From positions 1-62,426 of the forward strand of contig JANPGC010000174.1 in the NCBI GenBank assembly GCA_031423755.1: a DNA stretch of 62,426 bases. The letters are read 5' to 3'. Position numbers and translations under genes: made by a program. This document shows, one piece after another, positions 59,982 to 62,426 of this stretch. The notes below the pieces were generated by a model. It had not been told where the DNA came from. It saw only the letters and a list, made by a program, of their open reading frames with translations, and ran no database searches. The DNA comes from JANMEX01 sp031423755. GTDB lineage: Bacteria; Pseudomonadota; Alphaproteobacteria; Rhizobiales; Rhizobiaceae. The first letter of the stretch is position 1, and the number at the start of each line of letters is the position of its first letter.

Positions 59982-61298
59982 ATGACGTTGAAATATATGC
60001 CGGGCTTCGGCAATGATTTTGAGACGGAAAGCCTGCCCGGCGCGTTGCCGCAGGGCCAGAACTCGCCGCAACGCTGCGCCTACGGGCTCTATGCCGAGCA
60101 ATTGTCTGGCTCGCCATTTACCGCGCCGCGCGGCGCAAACGAGCGGTCATGGCTCTACCGCATCCGACCATCCGTACGCCACACCGGACGCTTCAAGCAG
60201 GTCGGGCACGCATTCTGGAAATCTGCGCCCAACACGGACGATCATGAGTTGCCGCTCGGCCAGTTGCGCTGGGACCCCGTGCCGATGCCCAAGGAGCGGA
60301 CGAATTTCATCGAAGGCATTCGCACAATCACCACGGCTGGCGATGTCAATGGACAAGCGGGCATGGCATCGCACATCTACGTTGCCAACTGCGACATGGT
60401 GGACGAGCATTTCTTCAACGCCGATGGCGAGCTGATGATAGTGCCCGAAACGGGCTGCCTGCGCATTGTCACAGAGATGGGCATTATCGAACTGGAGCCC
60501 TCGGAAATATGCATCATTCCGCGCGGAATGCTGTTCCGCGTTGAGCTTGTCGACACTGAAGCGCGCGGATATGTCTGTGAAAACTACGGCGCAAAATTCA
60601 CACTGCCGGAGCGCGGCCCGATCGGTGCGAATTGCCTTGCCAACCCGCGCGATTTCAAGACACCCGTGGCCTGGTTCGAGGAAAAAGACACGCCGACGCG
60701 GCTCCTGATTAAATGGTGCGGCAAGTTCCATGAAACCACGCTGCCACACTCGCCGATGGATGTCGTCGCTTGGCATGGCAATTATGTGCCATACAAATAT
60801 GATCTGCGCACTTTTTCGCCCGTTGGTGCCATTCTGTTTGATCATCCGGACCCGTCAATATTCACGGTGCTCTCAGCGCCATCAGGCGAAGAAGGCACTG
60901 CCAACATCGACTTCGTGATCTTTCCGCCGCGCTGGCTGGTGGCGGAGCATTCCTTCCGCCCGCCTTGGTATCACCGCAACATCATGTCCGAGTTCATGGG
61001 CCTTATCTATGGGCGCTACGATGCCAAGGAGGAAGGTTTCGTCCCTGGCGGCATGAGCCTGCACAACATGATGCTGGCACACGGCCCGGATGCGCCGGGC
61101 TATTGGAAGGCCTCGACGGTTGACCTGAAACCCGTCAAGCTCGACCACACAATGGCGTTCATGTTCGAAACACGTTTCCCGCAGCACATCACGCGCTTTG
61201 CCGCCGAACTTGAGACACTGCAGGACAATTACGCCGACTGCTGGAACGACCTGAAAAAGCGGTTCAACGGAACCATCGAAGGGGACTGGAGCGAATGA
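59982..61298 (+). CDS. hmgA: Homogentisate 1,2-dioxygenase
   Basis: 438 aa from ATG 59982 (GGGAGGG Shine-Dalgarno). Cupin-type Fe(II) dioxygenase opening homogentisate to maleylacetoacetate. Conserved MPGFGNDFETESLPGALP at the start, iron-ligand segment RPPWYHRNIMSEFMGLI (His and Glu) and the third His in GGMSLHNMMLAHGPD. Overlaps the FAH gene by 4 nt. The isomerase maiA is not visible in this window; it may lie past the right edge. Confidence 0.96.
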   Translation: MTLKYMPGFGNDFETESLPGALPQGQNSPQRCAYGLYAEQLSGSPFTAPRGANERSWLYRIRPSVRHTGRFKQVGHAFWKSAPNTDDHELPLGQLRWDPVPMPKERTNFIEGIRTITTAGDVNGQAGMASHIYVANCDMVDEHFFNADGELMIVPETGCLRIVTEMGIIELEPSEICIIPRGMLFRVELVDTEARGYVCENYGAKFTLPERGPIGANCLANPRDFKTPVAWFEEKDTPTRLLIKWCGKFHETTLPHSPMDVVAWHGNYVPYKYDLRTFSPVGAILFDHPDPSIFTVLSAPSGEEGTANIDFVIFPPRWLVAEHSFRPPWYHRNIMSEFMGLIYGRYDAKEEGFVPGGMSLHNMMLAHGPDAPGYWKASTVDLKPVKLDHTMAFMFETRFPQHITRFAAELETLQDNYADCWNDLKKRFNGTIEGDWSE

Positions 61299-62317
61299 AG
61301 CTGGCGACACTCAAAAACGGCTCTCGTGACGGCAGGCTGGTGGTCGTCTCGCGCGATCTGACCCGTTGCACGGATGCCTCTTTCCTCGCGCCGACACTGC
61401 AGGCGGCGCTGGACAATTGGGCCAAATATGTCAGTCATCTCAAGAACCTTTCCGAGAGCCTTGAGCACGGATCTGTCCCCTCGGAGCGCTTTCACGAAAA
61501 TGACGCGCAATCGCCGCTGCCGCGCGCCTACCAATGGGCAGACGGCTCGGCCTATGTGAACCATGTCGAACTTGTTCGCAAAGCCCGCAATTCCGAAATG
61601 CCGGAAAGTTTCTGGACCGACCCACTGATCTATCAGGGCGGCTCGGACTCGTTTCTCAATCCGCGCGATCCGATTGTCATGGCCGACGAGGCCTACGGTA
61701 TCGACATGGAGGGCGAAGTGGCAGTGATTGTCGACGATGTGCCGATGGGTGCCTCGCCGGATCAGGCCGCCGCTGCTATCCGTCTCATCATGCTGGTCAA
61801 TGATGTCTCGTTGCGCAATCTCATTCCGGCGGAGCTTGCGAAAGGTTTCGGCTTCTTCCAGTCCAAGCCCTCTTCGGCCTTCTCCCCCGTGGCCGTGACG
61901 CCGGATGAACTTGGCGAGGCATGGAGGGATGGCAAGGTGCATCTGACCTTGTCCGTTGATCTCAACGGCAAGCCGTTCGGCCGCGCCAATGCGGGCATCG
62001 ATATGACGTTTGATTTCGGCCAGCTCGTCGCCCATGCCGCCAAGACCCGTCCGCTGTGCGCCGGCACAATCATCGGCTCCGGCACTGTGTCCAACAAGGA
62101 CAAGGATGGCGGGCCGGGCAAGCCGGTCGCGGCGGGGGGCCTCGGCTATTCCTGCATCGCCGAAATTCGCATGATCGAGACCATCGTCACCGGCAAACCG
62201 GAAACGCCGTTCATGCAATTCGGTGACACTGTGCGAATCGAAATGAAGGATGCCGCAGGCCGCTCGATCTTCGGCGCGATAGAACAGACTGTGCAAAAAT
62301 ATTCAGGGACCAATTGA
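61295..62317 (+). CDS. fahA: Fumarylacetoacetate hydrolase
   Basis: 340 aa, short bacterial FAH without a full N-terminal SH3-like domain extension but with the complete catalytic domain: ERFHENDAQSPLPRAYQW, DMEGEVAVIVDDVP, LVNDVSLRNLIPAELAKGFG and GSGTVSNKD. Hydrolyses fumarylacetoacetate (or maleylacetoacetate) to fumarate and acetoacetate. Translationally coupled to hmgA; stop codon directly abuts the next ATG. Confidence 0.92.
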   Translation: MKLATLKNGSRDGRLVVVSRDLTRCTDASFLAPTLQAALDNWAKYVSHLKNLSESLEHGSVPSERFHENDAQSPLPRAYQWADGSAYVNHVELVRKARNSEMPESFWTDPLIYQGGSDSFLNPRDPIVMADEAYGIDMEGEVAVIVDDVPMGASPDQAAAAIRLIMLVNDVSLRNLIPAELAKGFGFFQSKPSSAFSPVAVTPDELGEAWRDGKVHLTLSVDLNGKPFGRANAGIDMTFDFGQLVAHAAKTRPLCAGTIIGSGTVSNKDKDGGPGKPVAAGGLGYSCIAEIRMIETIVTGKPETPFMQFGDTVRIEMKDAAGRSIFGAIEQTVQKYSGTN

Positions 62318-62426
62318 ATGGCCAAGCAATTTGCCTCGCAAGGCGACCTGTCGGAAAAGAACATCTCGTTTACGGAAATCGGCCGCGATCTCTGGGCATT
62401 CACCGCCGAGGGTGACCCGAACACTG
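62318..62426 (+). CDS. MBL-fold metallo-hydrolase (N-terminal fragment, cut by window edge)
   Basis: Only 36 codons are visible, starting at ATG 62318 right after the FAH stop. The fragment SFTEIGRDLWAFTAEGDPNT resembles the beginning of MBL-fold proteins commonly found in hmgA-fah operons. The metal-binding HxHxDH motif would lie beyond the edge, so the family call rests on the N-terminus and context only. Confidence 0.6.
   Translation, partial: MAKQFASQGDLSEKNISFTEIGRDLWAFTAEGDPNT

Noticed and set aside
1..62426. CRISPR arrays, insertion sequences, tRNA or rRNA genes
   Set aside because: No periodic repeat-spacer pattern, no transposase or terminal inverted repeats and no recognisable tRNA cloverleaf or rRNA segment were seen on reading both strands.

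Overview
The window looks like chromosomal DNA of an alphaproteobacterium, most likely in the Hyphomicrobiales (rhizobial order). It carries a PhyR general-stress regulator with sigma-EcfG-type promoters, HWE/HisKA_2 histidine kinases, a giant NdvB-type cyclic beta-1,2-glucan synthase and several aromatic-acid catabolic operons. Genus cannot be fixed from the sequence. Coding density is high, and most operons are translationally coupled through ATGA/GTGA overlaps. I saw no rRNA, tRNA, insertion sequence, prophage or CRISPR array.

Layout. (1) 1-2375, minus: pqqABCDE, with pqqE cut by the left edge, for the PQQ redox cofactor. (2) 2550-15514, minus, with a divergent LysR gene at 15626: a complete lower pathway for hydroxyquinol/hydroquinone. 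It has a TfdB-like FAD phenol hydroxylase, intradiol hydroxyquinol 1,2-dioxygenase, a PcpA/LinE/MhqE-like ring-cleaving dioxygenase with an MhqD-like hydrolase, maleylacetate reductase, 3-oxoadipate CoA-transferase and 3-oxoadipyl-CoA thiolase, plus a five-gene branched-chain-amino-acid-type ABC importer. (3) 16677-36523: a stress and envelope island with HU, a Phd/VapC toxin-antitoxin pair, a multi-PAS HWE kinase, PhyR, GalU, a second kinase, a CopG protein plus PHB-depolymerase-like esterase, a GSP26-like protein, NdvB, a YflT-like protein and a secreted EF-hand protein. Eight exact GGAAC-N16/17-CGTT elements lie in intergenic DNA here, each correctly oriented 37-111 nt upstream of a start codon.

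(4) 36916-44319: the homoprotocatechuate meta-cleavage operon (hpaF-E-D, an aromatic amino acid decarboxylase, hpaG-H-I) with divergent MarR regulator hpaR. (5) 44322-49269: an operon for P450, glutamine-synthetase-like ligase, 2Fe-2S ferredoxin and ferredoxin reductase, facing a class I glutamine-amidotransferase-like hydrolase. This looks like gamma-glutamylation-assisted P450 oxidation of an amine. (6) 49258-59444: a GntR regulator, PuuC-like aldehyde dehydrogenase and APC permease (minus), facing IclR, Tm-1-like, HAD, two class III PLP enzymes (one phospho-lyase-like) and an APH-type small-molecule kinase (plus). This suggests amino-alcohol catabolism. (7) 59426-62426: a MarR regulator divergent from hmgA, a fumarylacetoacetate hydrolase and the start of an MBL-fold protein, forming the homogentisate pathway.

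Taken together, regions 4-7 suggest a catabolic island for aromatic or hydroxylated amines. Amines would be made by the decarboxylase or imported by the permease, activated by gamma-glutamylation or phosphorylation, turned into aldehydes and acids, and fed into the homoprotocatechuate and homogentisate ring-cleavage routes. That integration is inference; the individual family calls are mostly firm. The two strongest leads are the sigma-EcfG promoter cluster and the P450/GS/GATase plus kinase/phospho-lyase amine modules.
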